A stretch of DNA of 64,000 bases, from assembly GCF_029784155.1 (NCBI RefSeq), contig NC_073691.1, positions 145,268,496 through 145,332,495 on the forward strand. The letters run 5' to 3'. Made by a program: the position numbers and the translations under genes. Under the pieces are notes generated by a model. That model did not search any database, had not been told where the DNA came from, and was given only the letters and a program-made list of their open reading frames with translations. This document shows positions 1 through 11,549 of the stretch, piece after piece. This stretch comes from Uranotaenia lowii. Taxonomy: Eukaryota > Arthropoda > Insecta > Diptera > Culicidae. Numbering within the stretch: the first letter of the stretch is position 1; every line of letters begins with the position of its first letter.

Positions 1-1920
1 CGAATGTAGAACGAAACAAGCAACAAAAAATGCCCGATTGCATAATTTTTCGGTCCGAAAAGCCGTGTGGCACCACCCATCGTCGTCATCATCATTCGTT
101 TCGGGGTTTTCCCGAAAGTAGGTACCTGCTAGTCGGCCCGAAAAATTTTCCTAGCTTCCTACTTTGGCATCCGTCCAAGCGACACCGCCTAATAAAACTC
201 GTCGTTGGCAAAACGCTCTGGCTGTCGGATGGGAGGAAAATTGGGGGTTGGGTCGGATCATGAAGCGTAAAACGTTTGCCCGATAGAAGCAACAAGTGTC
301 CATCAACAAAACTATGTTCTAGCAGTCCTCTAAACACACCACACTACCGCTTTTTCTAACTGCGAACTCACACCACCGGCAACGACGTAGTGCAAAATAG
401 GAAACGCATCATCATCGTCAGTGAAAAGCATCATCATTCGATCGAGCGAGCGAGTGAGAGATGGGGCCGCAATCATTAACGCACCGAAATGGAACGCACT
501 TTTCCCTCATTGTGATTCGAGTGCTCGGTGAGAGAGTGGAAAGGATTAGGGAAGGAGAGCCCACTCGACGTCTAACCACCCTCAAGACCCTCAACCCGAT
601 TGGTCATTTTCCTCTGCACCCACCGAGCACGACATATGTGTAGTAAGGGGAATATAAAAGACGTCGGAACAAAGAAAACGGCGACGGCACCGGACGGCTT
701 CGGGCAGAATGACAAAATAAAGAGTGGATCCGATTATTACACGTAATCGAATGCTGGCGTTCGGTTGGGAAAAACCGACCGATGATTTCTCTCCGTGCCT
801 GTCGGGCGGGAGTGCGAGTGGAGCGTGATTGTGTTGGTTGACGAAAGAGAAGCGGAACTCATTGGAAAATCTTAAGGGTGGTTTGGTAACTCACCATACA
901 CTCACACAACCTATCCGGTTGAGTTACTAGGTGGAGAGTAAGTTGATCGGGCTTGTTGGTAAATGCAGTTTTGTGCACGTAACCGGGTATACATTCAGCT
1001 GGTTGTCTCGCTCTAGCTCGGGTGGTTGCACACCGAGAGGGCACACACTTGCAGCAATGCAATCATAGCAAGTACTAAGTTGCAGTTGGTGTGCGTTTGC
1101 TGTCGTTTTTTTCGGTTTGATCCTCGCTCGCTCACTCGTGCATACACTCGGGCCGGTTTTTAGGCATCGTGTACATTGGCGGGTCTACGGAAGGCCAGAG
1201 TTCGAGGATGGCGGTTAAAAAAAATGCAATTGATTCGCATGCGCTTGTATGCTTCACAAGCAAGCCTGCTTTGTGTTTGTTGATGTTCGGCCACCTCTCG
1301 AGCTGATCTCTTTCCACTGGCTTTGATTTGGTGTTGCAGCAGGCGGCAGTGGGTAACTCAACAGTCTGGTGGTGGCCGAAATCGGTCCGAAAAAATTGCG
1401 CTCTGCAAAAATTTTTGGACCACCGCGCACATTCTGCATCGGTGTGCGAGGTGGGCTAGTGGTGGTACCACTGAGTGACTCCCCCCACCATTTTTAAGGG
1501 ACCCGAATGGAACCGTTCAACATCTTGGTGTTGGTGCCGAATTCCGAGCTTTTTTCGGTCTTCCGCTGGACCGGTGTTGCTGCACTTGTATGTTAGCCAA
1601 AAAGGGTTTGAGAGCTTTTCACGGACATCACCTAGGGTGTTCGGTGTGCATATCCGGGATGCGAAAGAACATCGGTATGAGTTCGAGGTTGAACACCAAC
1701 ACACAATGCACAGTGTATGGTGGTGCCCAAAAAAGTGCACTACTTCTCTCTCGCTTGCGCTCCCTTTGAGTGCACCGAAACTGACTCTCCCCGCGTCCCC
1801 TGCGTCATTCTGAGAATGCACCGCACTGCTCCCCGCGATCGCTCCCCTCGGCTCACTCTCTCGCTGCAGCAGCGGCTGTGCAGCTGTGTAATATTCATCA
1901 TCGAAATTTTCCCTTTTCAG
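1..1920 (+). promoter_or_regulatory. GC-richer upstream/promoter-like region, no gene recognised
   Basis: This stretch is clearly richer in G+C and CpG than most of the window. It carries GAGA/CTCT-type tracts near 437-460, 1118-1138 and 1852-1864, which resemble GAGA-factor sites at insect developmental promoters. The open reading frames here, including one of 242 codons on the minus strand at 1456-2184, have low-complexity, basic or cysteine-rich translations with no recognisable domain, so I treat them as chance frames. The position just upstream of a long candidate exon supports a promoter or 5' regulatory role. This is inferred from composition and context only. Confidence 0.4.
653..660 (+). 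promoter_or_regulatory. TATA-box-like TATAAAAG
   Basis: A TATAAAAG octamer lies in a GC-rich surround, which is unusual enough to be a candidate TATA box. Transcription would start about 30 bases downstream, near 683-692. No convincing TCAGT initiator is present at that distance, so this is a weak call. Confidence 0.3.
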
Positions 1921-1921
1921 T
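1914..1921 (+). promoter_or_regulatory. TTTTCAGT: initiator or 3' splice acceptor
   Basis: The sequence fits an arthropod TCAGT initiator with the A at 1919. It equally fits a 3' splice acceptor: the pyrimidine-rich run 1907-1917 is followed by CAG at 1918-1920. No downstream promoter element is evident at the expected +28 to +33 spacing. The two readings give different exon types for the following 1.3 kb, and only transcript data can separate them. Confidence 0.3.
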
Positions 1922-3237
1922 CGCATAAACGCACTGCTCCGATATGCACCGGAACGCAATTTCGGACGCGGCCCGAGTCGACCCGAGTGTGAGCAGCGTC
2001 CGCCGAGCCGAAGAGCCAGCAGCCGAAAATCTCTTTTTGTTCCTCCGTGTTCCGTTTTTCCACGATCACTAGCTGCGGCGAAACCGCTGCCCCGCACACC
2101 CCGGAAACTGTATAGCGTTAAGGCGCGCGGACCATCAGAAGCAACGCGTTTGGCCGCCCTCCAGTAGAAGCAAAAGAAGAGCAAAGTTCCGCGCGCGCGA
2201 GTTTTCGTTTGTTCTGTGATTTTTTGTGTATCCTTCGGTTTGTGTCAATTGCCAAGAAAAGCGCCCTGTTAGCATAAAAAAAATCAGAAGAAGATTTAAA
2301 AAAGTGTCCCGGAGGAGGAAAATTAATTAAGGAAAATCGCCCCCGAAACGAATGAAAAAATGTAGAAAAGATATCAGTGTGCGCAACGACTGCTTCCCCC
2401 GATCCTCGAAGAAAGAAGAATCCAACAAAGCGAGAAAGACCGCATCGGGGGATCCTTATCTCCTCACTGATTCAGCCAAGGATAATTCCTCAACAAAGCG
2501 GGAAGACATCATACTCCAGTCAGTTATTTGGCCGTTGCGCTTACTAGCGAGTGAACCGGCAACCGGACAACCGGAAGTTCTTCAAACACGTTCAACAATC
2601 AATCGGGTGTAGCGGGTGTGTCTAAGTCTAAAGCCCCAAAACGTTACTTCAATTCGATCCCAATTTTCCGGAAAAGACTTCAGAGAAAAGGCTTCAGCAA
2701 CAACCAAGAAGCGGTGACAGGATCGCCACAAGTGTGACTGAAAAATTTTGGCACGCAAACTCGGGCCGCGCGCGTTTTTTTTTATTTTCTATTATTTTAA
2801 AGTTTAAGTTAAAGCTAGTAACTGTGTCTGGTGTCCAAGTGTGTGACCCCAACGTTGTTGGTTGTGACCTGCCCCGAGGTTCCGTACTGTTGGAAACCTC
2901 CCGTTAGTGATGAGATGGAAGTGCGGAGCAGGGCGCAGTTGTAACTTAGTTTTTTTCTAATCAGATATTAAGTTTTCCTCTCCAACGAGTGTATGTGTTT
3001 GTGATCAAAAGCGCAGCAACTTCGCAACCAATTGGGGGGCACTAGTTAGTTCAAGTGATTGGGTTTCATTGGTTATAATTTTAAATTTTTGATTCCCCGA
3101 GGGGTTTCTACGGCTGCGGGAACCTGGAGCTTCCAGAACCCGGAAACCTCGGCAGAGTAGCAGTGCGTGCTTGTATGTGCGTTTGTATGTGACCCAGAAG
3201 AAGAAGTCCAGCATAAGCTTCTCTGTAATGAAAAGCG
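1921..3237 (+). other. Candidate long 5' exon, mostly untranslated, with strong splice donor
   Basis: The interval keeps the GC-rich composition of the upstream region and ends at AAAAGCG followed by GTAAGTGTG, a near-ideal 5' splice site with GT at 3238-3239. It contains several short upstream-type frames, for example 86 codons from 2352, none with a recognisable domain. An ATG at 3228 lies ten bases before the donor, so translation could begin with Met-Lys-Ser and continue in a downstream exon outside the visible window. The start is either an initiator near 1919 or a splice acceptor at 1920. The gene is not identified. Long non-coding first exons followed by huge introns are typical of insect developmental regulators, so that class is a reasonable inference only. 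Confidence 0.4.
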
Positions 3238-4854
3238 GTAAGTGTGTTCCCAAACACCCTAGTAATCGAACAAGGAGAGCATTGATCTAATTCGTAAGCG
3301 GTTTAAATGATGATCCTACCAAGAGACCAATCAAGGTGCGAGACAAGTGAACCAAATCGGGCTGAAATGCAATTACTACGATATCCCTTCGCGAAGCCTG
3401 CTGCGATTACTTAGTATGATGCGTGATCGGCTTTTGCTTTTAATACGGAGAACAAGCGAGCCAGTTTCATGGCAGTGAACGAAGATTTGGGTAATCTTAC
3501 GCACCCGATATGACCCTTCAGAAGGGTGCCACTTTTTAACGATTTCGTCTGACCATTGTGTCCCTGTGTTCTATTATTGGTGTTTGGTGCGTCATCATTC
3601 ATGAATTTTCTTATTCCCTGTCATTGGTGCGTTGCAATGAAAGTTTTTGTTTTCGAGCCAAAAACCGGCTACCGAGAGTCATTGTGGATTCCAGAATTTT
3701 GTCGTGGACCGAGGGGTATGGAAGATGCATTTTAATGCATAATCAAAACCGTACATATCTACTCGTGTGCGCTTCCACGAGCTCAAGCGAAGAACAGTGG
3801 ACCCGGTGTCTGTGTGTTTATTTTTGTGTGTGTCTCTGCGATTCGGTAGAGATCCAAGACAGGAACCGTGTGGTGAGGTTCGAAGAAGCCCGAAAAATCG
3901 TAACAGAAGCCTGGTGCAAGAGCTGTCTTCGCCGTCATCATTTTCTCCCAAGTGTAAACGATGAATAGAGACAAGAGAATAGAAATCATCGTGAAGATAA
4001 ATTCCTGCAACGGCAGCAGCAAAACCAACAATGTCGGGTTTCCGATAGCAAGTCCAACCACACTACCCAAACTCGAAGAAAACGACCGCTAATAAGAAGA
4101 AGATGCAAACTATTCGCGAAACAAGAGTTGGCGTGTGTGTTCCCGTGAAGAAACATATGTTTGAGTTTGGAATGGGAGAATGATCTTTGTGGACGTTTTT
4201 GGGACCAGTTCGGTGACATCCCCCAATAAACAGAACCCTTCCGGCCCTTTCAGCCGGTTCGAAGGACCCACTATCAAAGTGGAGGGATAATTTTCGTATT
4301 AATTGGGAGCCGTACGTGTTTGTTACTTCTGCTAATCAAGATTTCTGGATTGGTAGCAAATGTGTTGGTTGTTCGAATTCTGTTCTGAATAGTTCTGATA
4401 TAACTAACATAAATACTATTAAATATCATTGAATTGTCATCTCCTATAAAAGTTCTCCGTAAAGTTCAAGCAAACGAATCTGTCATTTCAAATGAATTGA
4501 TGGTTTTCTGAGTGCAGTGTCAAAAAATCAAAGAATTAAGAACAGAATAAAAACAAAAAAAGTTATGATGTAAAATGCAAATATCCCAAACCCCAGTATG
4601 AGGAACAATTGCTTTTGAAATACAGTTATCGAAAAAAAGGAATTCTGAATGCTTGGAAGATTTTGAATAACAATATCAGATACTCAAATCCTAATTTCTG
4701 GTTGATGGTTTTCAAATTTGATCCCACATACTTATTTACAACAGTGAATCAAAAAAAGTATGCTAACTGAATTGGATCTGATTTTTGATTCTCAATTCTT
4801 ATTCTCAATATGAATTCAGACTAAGAATACTGACTCTGTATCTGAATGCGAATT
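3238..4854 (+). other. Proposed start of long intron, no gene
   Basis: Base composition falls from moderate GC (to about 4300) to strongly AT-rich. The short frames on both strands overlap one another and have no recognisable domains. From about 4790 the sequence begins to show irregular GAATTCTGA blocks that grade into the satellite. Confidence 0.4.
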
Positions 4855-7232
4855 CCGAATTCTGAATCAGATTCTGAATTCTGATTCTGAATTCTGATTC
4901 TGAATTCTGATTCTGAATTCTGATTCTGAATTCTGATTCTGAATTCTGATTCTGAATTCTGACTCTGAATTCTGATTCTGAATTCTAATTTTGAATTCTG
5001 ATTCTGAATTCTGATTCTGAATTCTGATTCTGAATTCTGATTCTGAATTCTGATTCTGAATTCTGATTCTGAATTCTGATTCTGAATTCTGATTCTGAAT
5101 TCTGATTCTGAATTCTGATTCTGAATTCTGATTCTGAATTCTGATTCTGAATTCTGATTCTGAATTCTGATTCTGAATTCTGATTCTGAATTCTGATTCT
5201 GAATTCTGATTATGAATTCTGATTCTGAATTCTGATTCTGAATTCTGATTCTGATAACTGATTCTGAATTCTGATTCTGAATTCTGCTTCTGAATTCTGC
5301 TTCTGAATTCTGATTCTGAATTCTGATTCTGAATTCTGATTCTGAATTCCGATTCTGAATTCTGATTCTGATTCTGAATTCTGATTCTGAATTCTGATTC
5401 TGAATTCTGATTCTGAATTCTGATTCTGAATTCTGATTCTGAATTCTGATTCTGAATTCTGATTCTGAATTCTGATTCTGAATTCTGATTCTGAATTCTG
5501 ATTCTGAATTCTGATTCTGAATTCTGATTCTGAATTCTGATTCTGAATTCTGATTCTGAATTCTGATTCTGAATTCTGATTCTGAATTCTGATTCTGAAT
5601 TCTGATTCTGATTTCTGATTCTGATTTCTGATTCTGAATTCTGATTCTGAATTCTGATTCGGAATTCTGATTCTGAATTCTGATTCTGAATTCTGATTCT
5701 GAATTCTGATTCTGAATTCTGATTCTGAATTCTGATTCTGAATTCTGATTCTGAATTCTGATTCTGAATTCTGATTCTGAATTCCGATTCTGAATTCTGA
5801 TTCTGAATTCTGATTCTGAATTCTGATTCTGATAACTGATTCTGAATTCTGATTCTGAATTCTGATTCTGAATTCTGCTTCTGAATTCTGCTTCTGAATT
5901 CTGATTCTGAATTCTGATTCTGAATTCTGATTCTGAATTCTGATTCTGAATTCCGATTCTGAATTCTGATTCTGATTCTGAATTCTGATTCTGAATTCTG
6001 ATTCTGAATTCTGATTCTGAATTCTGATTCTGAATTCTGATTCTGAATTCTAATTCTGAATTCTGATTCTGAATTCTTATTCTGAATTATGATTCTGAAT
6101 TCTGAAATCTGATTATAAATTCTGGTTCTGAAATCTGGTTCTGAATTCTGATTCTGTATTTTATTCTGAATTCTGAATCTGAATTTTGATGCTGAATTCT
6201 GATTCTGATTCTGAATTCTGATTAGAAATTCTGTTTTTAAGTTCTGATTCAGAAATCTGTGTCTGGATTCTGAATTCTGATTTCTGAATTCTGATTCTGA
6301 TTTCTGAATTCTGATTCTAATTTCTGAATTCTGATTCTGAATTCTTATTCTGAATTCTAAATTCTGATTCTTAATTCCGATTCTGATTTATGATTTTGAA
6401 TTCTGAATCTGAATTCTGAATTCTGATTTCTGAATTCTGATTCTGATTTCTGAATTCTGATTCTGATTTCTGAATTCTGATTCTGAATTCTTATTCTGAA
6501 TTCTAAATTCTGATTCTTAATTCCGATTCTGATTTATGATTTTGAATTCTGAATCTGATTCTGAATTCTGATTCTAAATTCTGATTCCGAATTCTGATTC
6601 TGAATTCTGATTCTGAATTTCGATTCTTAATTCTGATTCTGAATTCTGATTCTGAATTTTGATTCTGAATTCTGATTCTGAATTCTGATTCCGAATTCTG
6701 ATTCTGAATTCTGATTCTGAATTCTGATTCTGAATTCTGATTCTGAATTCTGATTCTGAATTCTGATTCTGAATTCTGATTCTGAATTCTGATTCTGAAT
6801 TCTGATTCTGAATTCTGATTCTGAATTCTGATTCTGAATTCTGATTCTGAATTCTGATTCTGAATTCTGATTCTGAATTCTGATTCTTAATTCTGATTCT
6901 GAATTCTGATTCTGAATTCTGATTCTGAATTCTGATTCTGAATTCTGATTCTGAATTCTGATTCTGAATTCTGATTCTGAATTCTGATTCTGAATTCTGA
7001 TTCTGAATTCTGATTCTGAATTCTGATTCTGAATTCTGATTCTGAATTCTGATTCTGAATTCTGATTCTGAATTCTGATTCTGAATTCTGATTCTGAATT
7101 CTGATTCTGAATTCTGATTCTGAATTCTGATTCTGAATTCTGATTCTGAATTCTGATTCTGAATTCTGATTCTGAATTCTGATTCTGAATTCTGATTCTG
7201 AATTCTGATTCTGAATTCTGATTCTGAATTCT
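4855..7232. repeat. 13-bp satellite, unit GAATTCTGATTCT, about 180 copies
   Basis: Tandem copies of the 13-mer GAATTCTGATTCT run for about 2.4 kb, so an EcoRI site occurs nearly every 13 bases. The unit is itself two near-identical half units (TTCTGAA and TTCTGA). The outer parts are almost perfect, while about 6050-6640 is degenerate with T and A substitutions. Larger blocks are duplicated: a variant block with GATAACTGA and two GCTTCTG units occurs near 5251-5305 and again near 5830-5890, and a degenerate block recurs near 6340 and 6487. This implies unequal exchange above the 13-bp level. The unit length is not divisible by three and nothing suggests coding. Confidence 0.97.
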
Positions 7233-8660
7233 TAATTCTTCATCTTCGAGAAATTCATTGTCTTGGATTCAGTTTTTATATGTTAGTAGATTGTATATTC
7301 TTATTTCTGGTTGTGTTACTATTCTGAACTCTAAATTTGAATTCTTCTTCTGATTTTGAATCCAATTTAAAACTAATTTTAATTTTTTTTCTGCAGTTGA
7401 TTTCGAAGCGAAGTTTATTAATTCCAAGTTTTATTTTCAATTTAATTTTCTCTGTTACATTTGTAGATTTTTGATGGCCATGAATAAAAATTCCATTCAA
7501 AATTTCTTTTTGGTTAACTTCACATTCGATTAAAACCATTCTTCAACTTTTAACTCTGATTTTCTTGAAGTTACAAATTTACTACTCTTAATGAATATAA
7601 AATGTTAAAAAAAACTTTTTTTTTTTTTAAAGTGGACATTATTTGATACAGATTGAATTAATGAAAAATGTTTTAATGATGGGCTATACTACCGATGAAA
7701 TAAAAAACTTCTACCACATTTAGAATTTCAATGATTTTTAATAGATGAATATTGTAATTTTTTCCAGTTTTTTTTCAGTTTTTTTCATTTTTCTATTTTT
7801 ATTATCCATTTATAATCTTTGATTTTAGGCTTTGACAAAATCACTGAAAAACGGTAGAAACTCGTGGAATTAAAATATTATATGCAAGGAATATTTTTTA
7901 AGCATGAGCAATGAAATTCTAAGTGTAATTCCAAAAGCATCTTTTTCTTCTAAAAAAATATAAGTGATCACTTCTTCAGTCAAAGGAAAAATAATTTAAA
8001 AAAGAAATATGGTTTGGGCGATCTTGACCGAATAAAAAATTATAATCTCCGAGCACTGACATCCCAACTCACTTCTCATTTCCCCACTGACAAGGAAATA
8101 TTATCAAAACAATTCTTTTTTTTTTGCATAATTTTGAAGAAACGTTTTCATGACTTAACTTGAACTTTTTTTGTTTGCATGGGAAAGTTGAATATTTTGT
8201 TCTTAAAAATCATCATAATTTTTGGTCAAAATCCAGTGTAAATTTGTATTTAACCCAAACTGACGAAAAGCTCGGAAAACAGCTACCTTTGACACTTCGA
8301 CAAAAATCCTGTCTTTCTGATTTTGACAATCTAAAAATGGAAAAGTTTGCCAAATTAAGTCAACTTTTCAAATCTCTTTTCGAAATTTATCTTGTGAGAC
8401 TCAAACAATTCTGACGATTCATTGATTTAAATGTACGGTTTTCACACCATTTTTTTACAATTTTTGTGGTCATGATCTTAAAAAAATCAAAAATATGAAC
8501 TTCTGTGCAACGTATAGCTTTTAACATAATATTTTTAGACACTAAGCGATTTTTTTTTTAAATTGGGTAGCTAACCAACAATCTTTTTCCCAAAGCATGT
8601 TTTTTTGGATTTTTTTCCCTAGACTTTGAATAACATATTTGAGTTACATCACGAGGTTTC
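7233..8660. other. AT-rich DNA, no feature recognised
   Basis: The sequence is very AT-rich with homopolymer runs and no convincing frame, repeat end or RNA signal. The first 150 bases still contain scattered TTCTGA fragments from the flanking satellite. Confidence 0.5.
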
Positions 8661-8724
8661 CAAAACTTTAAGTTTTGTAAAAATCGGTTGAGAAACAAGT
8701 GAGATACAGGGGTTTTAAGCTAGG

Positions 8725-8925
8725 AGTGTCAAATTGACACTCAAGGTCTGATTAGGGAGTTTTTTCCTGGGCATTCAAGGTGCGTTTTCAAAAAAGTATT
8801 GATGCAAAATGAAAGATTTCAAGAATTCGTTGAGGATCCGCGAAAAAAAAGAAGTTTTATTTGGATGCACCCGAATAAAGCTTCAAGTCGCTAAAATATC
8901 CAATAGTGTCATATTGACACTCAAG
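8725..8925. repeat. Two diverged direct repeats with a conserved palindromic core
   Basis: A 21-base core, AGTGTCAWATTGACACTCAAG with one variable position, occurs at 8725-8745 and 8905-8925, exactly 180 bases apart. Each core is followed by GRYCKGATTAG-like sequence. The core contains the inverted repeat GTGTCA/TGACAC. The sequence between the cores is much less similar than the cores themselves, so the pair looks like an old 180-bp tandem repeat in which only the core is preserved. Confidence 0.6.
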
Positions 8926-8945
8926 ACCGGATTAGAGTTAAGCAA

Positions 8946-10530
8946 TATATCGTTGAAAAAGAGCGAGAAAAGTATCAGGCCCAGATTGCTACCCACGCAC
9001 GCCAGATGAATTACAGAATTCAGATGATTTTTGCAACATGTCCATCGTTTTTTTTTGTATACAAACCATAATTTATCATAAAAAAAACTTTTTGAGAATA
9101 AGCTTTTAAAAATTCACTAATTACGAAATCGTAATAGGTAAAACGCCTGAAGGTAGACCTTGAAATTCAACTTTCCGGCCGATGACGACAAATCTTTTGT
9201 AAGAATCGAATATTGGAGCTCCATTTTTATTTGATTTAGGACAAATTTTGTTCTAAGGTTGCATCCTTATCGTTATTTGAGAGTCAGCAAATTAAACTGA
9301 GTGACATTTCGTTATGATATTCGGTATTCCTGCGCGCATCCTGCCCCATTTTTTACCAAGTTGCACCATCTGTTTCACCATAAAACAATTCTATATAAAC
9401 CATGAAAAACTACTAGTACCCCTCAGATTTCATTAATCCTTCTGGAGCTTAGCATTAAGGTCATTTTGCAGAACTATTTACCTAAGAAATGCAGGCAAAG
9501 CTTGTTTCGCAAAAAAAAGAGTGAATGGGAATCACGTAAATCAAGCCAAAATCACGGAATGAGAGGCTCCTTGAATTTTCAGGTTTCAAACAAAAACAGG
9601 CTTTAACAATTCTGAGGAAAAGGTTCTTGTGGTAGAAAATTTGACTGGAAATATGTTTTTTTTTCTTCTTCTTCTTCTAATATCAATATGGGCAAGACTT
9701 GTGAGTATCCTGGAAAATGTAAAACTTGTGTCTTTCATTTTTTTTCTTTTCAACGTTGAATCTGTAACATATTGGATACATAGCAGATACAACTACGGCC
9801 AGGCCTACCATGTGATGAAAACCACGAAAGATACAGCATCAAAAGGAGGAATGAAGCGTGGAGTTCTCTGCCATACGCTTCATAGGATTTTTTAAATATA
9901 TTTTTATTTATTAAATAGTAGGTTCAACTTCAGCTAACTTAATAATTTTGTTGACTAAAGCTTCTCCGTAATGATATTAATTTAATTTGTCCACCGAATC
10001 CAATTCACAATTGCCTTCACAAAACTCCTTTTCCAGATTTTTTTCAATTCCAGCCTATTTTCTTCTAAACTTTCACTGTACCAGAAACACTTTCAAAACG
10101 TTCTTTTGCACTTTCGACTTTTAACTTTCACATAAAAAATTGGTTTCTTTAGAGAACTTTTGACACCTAAATTGTATTTGGTTGTAAAAAAATGTTGTTT
10201 TCTATGAAATTTGTATAAAATTTGCGGAGCTGTAAAAAACGCGTGGTGGCACTTTGGCATACGCCTACTTCTCTCGATCCTTATTGAATCTTCTTCGGGG
10301 ACTAAATAAAAACAGTGTTCTAACACGTAGGGACTCTACATCCCTGTGCTAGCTCAACAGGGAAAGCTGAATCGATCACCGGAGAAATGTTGAACAACAA
10401 TAAGGCCGGAATAAATATCAATTTCTTCTTTTGTCAACTACTTCTCCCCTTCGAAATTTCCAAAAAATTTAGAGGGGGAATAAATAAAGTTTTATCACCT
10501 TTTTTATCCTTCAATTCATTGAATTTTTCG
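8946..10530. other. AT-rich DNA, no feature recognised
   Basis: No gene, RNA or element end can be supported. The frame at 9629-9895 starts with a hydrophobic run produced by a TTC/TTT-rich tract and has no recognisable domain. Confidence 0.5.
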
Positions 10531-10534
10531 ATTG

Positions 10535-10592
10535 TTGCAATGGTATAGTGTACAATTTTGGTGCATACAAGCTTTCGTGCAATTTATACCAT
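10535..10592. repeat. Dispersed repeat, copy 1 (second at about 43251-43309)
   Basis: About 58 bases around GCATACAAGCTTTCG match 43251-43309 in the same orientation with only a few substitutions. Nothing else nearby is shared at a glance, so this is a fragment of an unidentified repeat family or an element end. Confidence 0.5.
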
Positions 10593-10989
10593 TTTTTTGT
10601 ATTTTTTTACGCTATGTTCCAACTCCGAGGGACAAAAGATGGATTTGAAAAACCTATTTCAACCTTACAGAAACAAACAGCAAAAGAGAATAATTTTGAA
10701 TTTTAAGGAATTCACTTTAAATGAAGACGCAACAATTGGGATGAAGGAAGACAATACAAAAATTTTATTTATGAAACTTTGAATTTCACGTTTCTTTTGT
10801 GTTTCGTGTTCTTCAATTTTAGGGGTGAATAAACCAATAAAAAGTCAGGAAAGATTTTAATTTCGATGAACTTAGATTTTAATTTCGATGAACGGCATCC
10901 GGATTAGTACAGAAACAGAACGCATTCAGGAACAGGTCGGATTGCACTTGGTGCAACTACTCGGCCTGTTGAGCGTGGGCCTATTGTCG

Positions 10990-11050
10990 GTCACTATTGT
11001 TAGTCCCTGAAGAAGATCCAAGATGGATCGAAACGTTGAAACGTAAATCA
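10990..11050 (+). ncRNA. Hammerhead ribozyme-like motif, Penelope-type
   Basis: CTGAAGA at 11007-11013 matches the hammerhead CUGANGA core. It is followed by stem II (GATCC, loop, GGATC at 11015-11029) and then GAAA at 11030-11033. Stem III can form from ACGT, loop TGAA, ACGT at 11033-11044, placing a GUA cleavage triplet just after it. TATTG at 10993-10997 can pair with CAATA at 11049-11053 for an imperfect stem I. This arrangement with a very short stem III is the known signature at the ends of Penelope-like retroelements. No coding part of such an element is visible next to it, so this is probably a severely truncated copy. Cleavage activity is not established. Confidence 0.65.
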
Positions 11051-11059
11051 ATACGTCGT

Positions 11060-11545
11060 TTTTGCTAAAAACAAAACTGCAAGCCGAAAAAAAGGTTCAA
11101 TACCGTAGGCGCAATTGTCACCACCGGATTCTTTAAGGTTTGGACTGCGTTGTTGTTCCAACTTTTTTGTTCGTCGTGAATGCATACTTTGTCAAAAAAT
11201 GGTCTTTAGCAAATTTGGGAGCTTCGTGGGCTAAAACCAACATTGTGGTGGTCCATCTTATACCTTTTTCATTTGAAGATAACCGACCAATCGCTCAAAT
11301 CGGCTCTGCAACTGTTTTCCTAACATTTACAGATAACATCATTACCAACTCAATTCAACGGTGGTGATAGCTAGAATTTCAAGTGAGCCACTCTTAAGTA
11401 GGTAGTTATCGAGAAAAGTAAATGAACCTCCAACGATTCTGTTTAAAATGCTCGTTTTAAAAAAAGTTGGTTCGAAATTTTTTGACACAAATTTCTATTT
11501 CCACCTAAATCTAGCTCACCGAAAACACAAAGCTCTAATCTCTAA
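11060..11545. other. No feature recognised
   Basis: A 75-codon frame on + (11140-11367) has ordinary composition but no family resemblance that I can name. I do not call it a gene. Confidence 0.4.
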
Positions 11546-11549
11546 GGTT

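Noticed and set aside
1456..2184. 242-codon open frame on the minus strand
   Set aside because: No domain, arginine/serine-rich composition typical of antisense GC-rich DNA, and it overlaps the promoter-like and exon signals of the + strand.
3558..3968. 136-codon + frame just after the proposed donor
   Set aside because: Serine/cysteine-rich, no domain, overlapped by minus-strand frames of similar length; it lies in the proposed intron.
4855..7232. CRISPR-like array
   Set aside because: Copies are contiguous 13-mers with no unique spacers, and the setting is eukaryotic.
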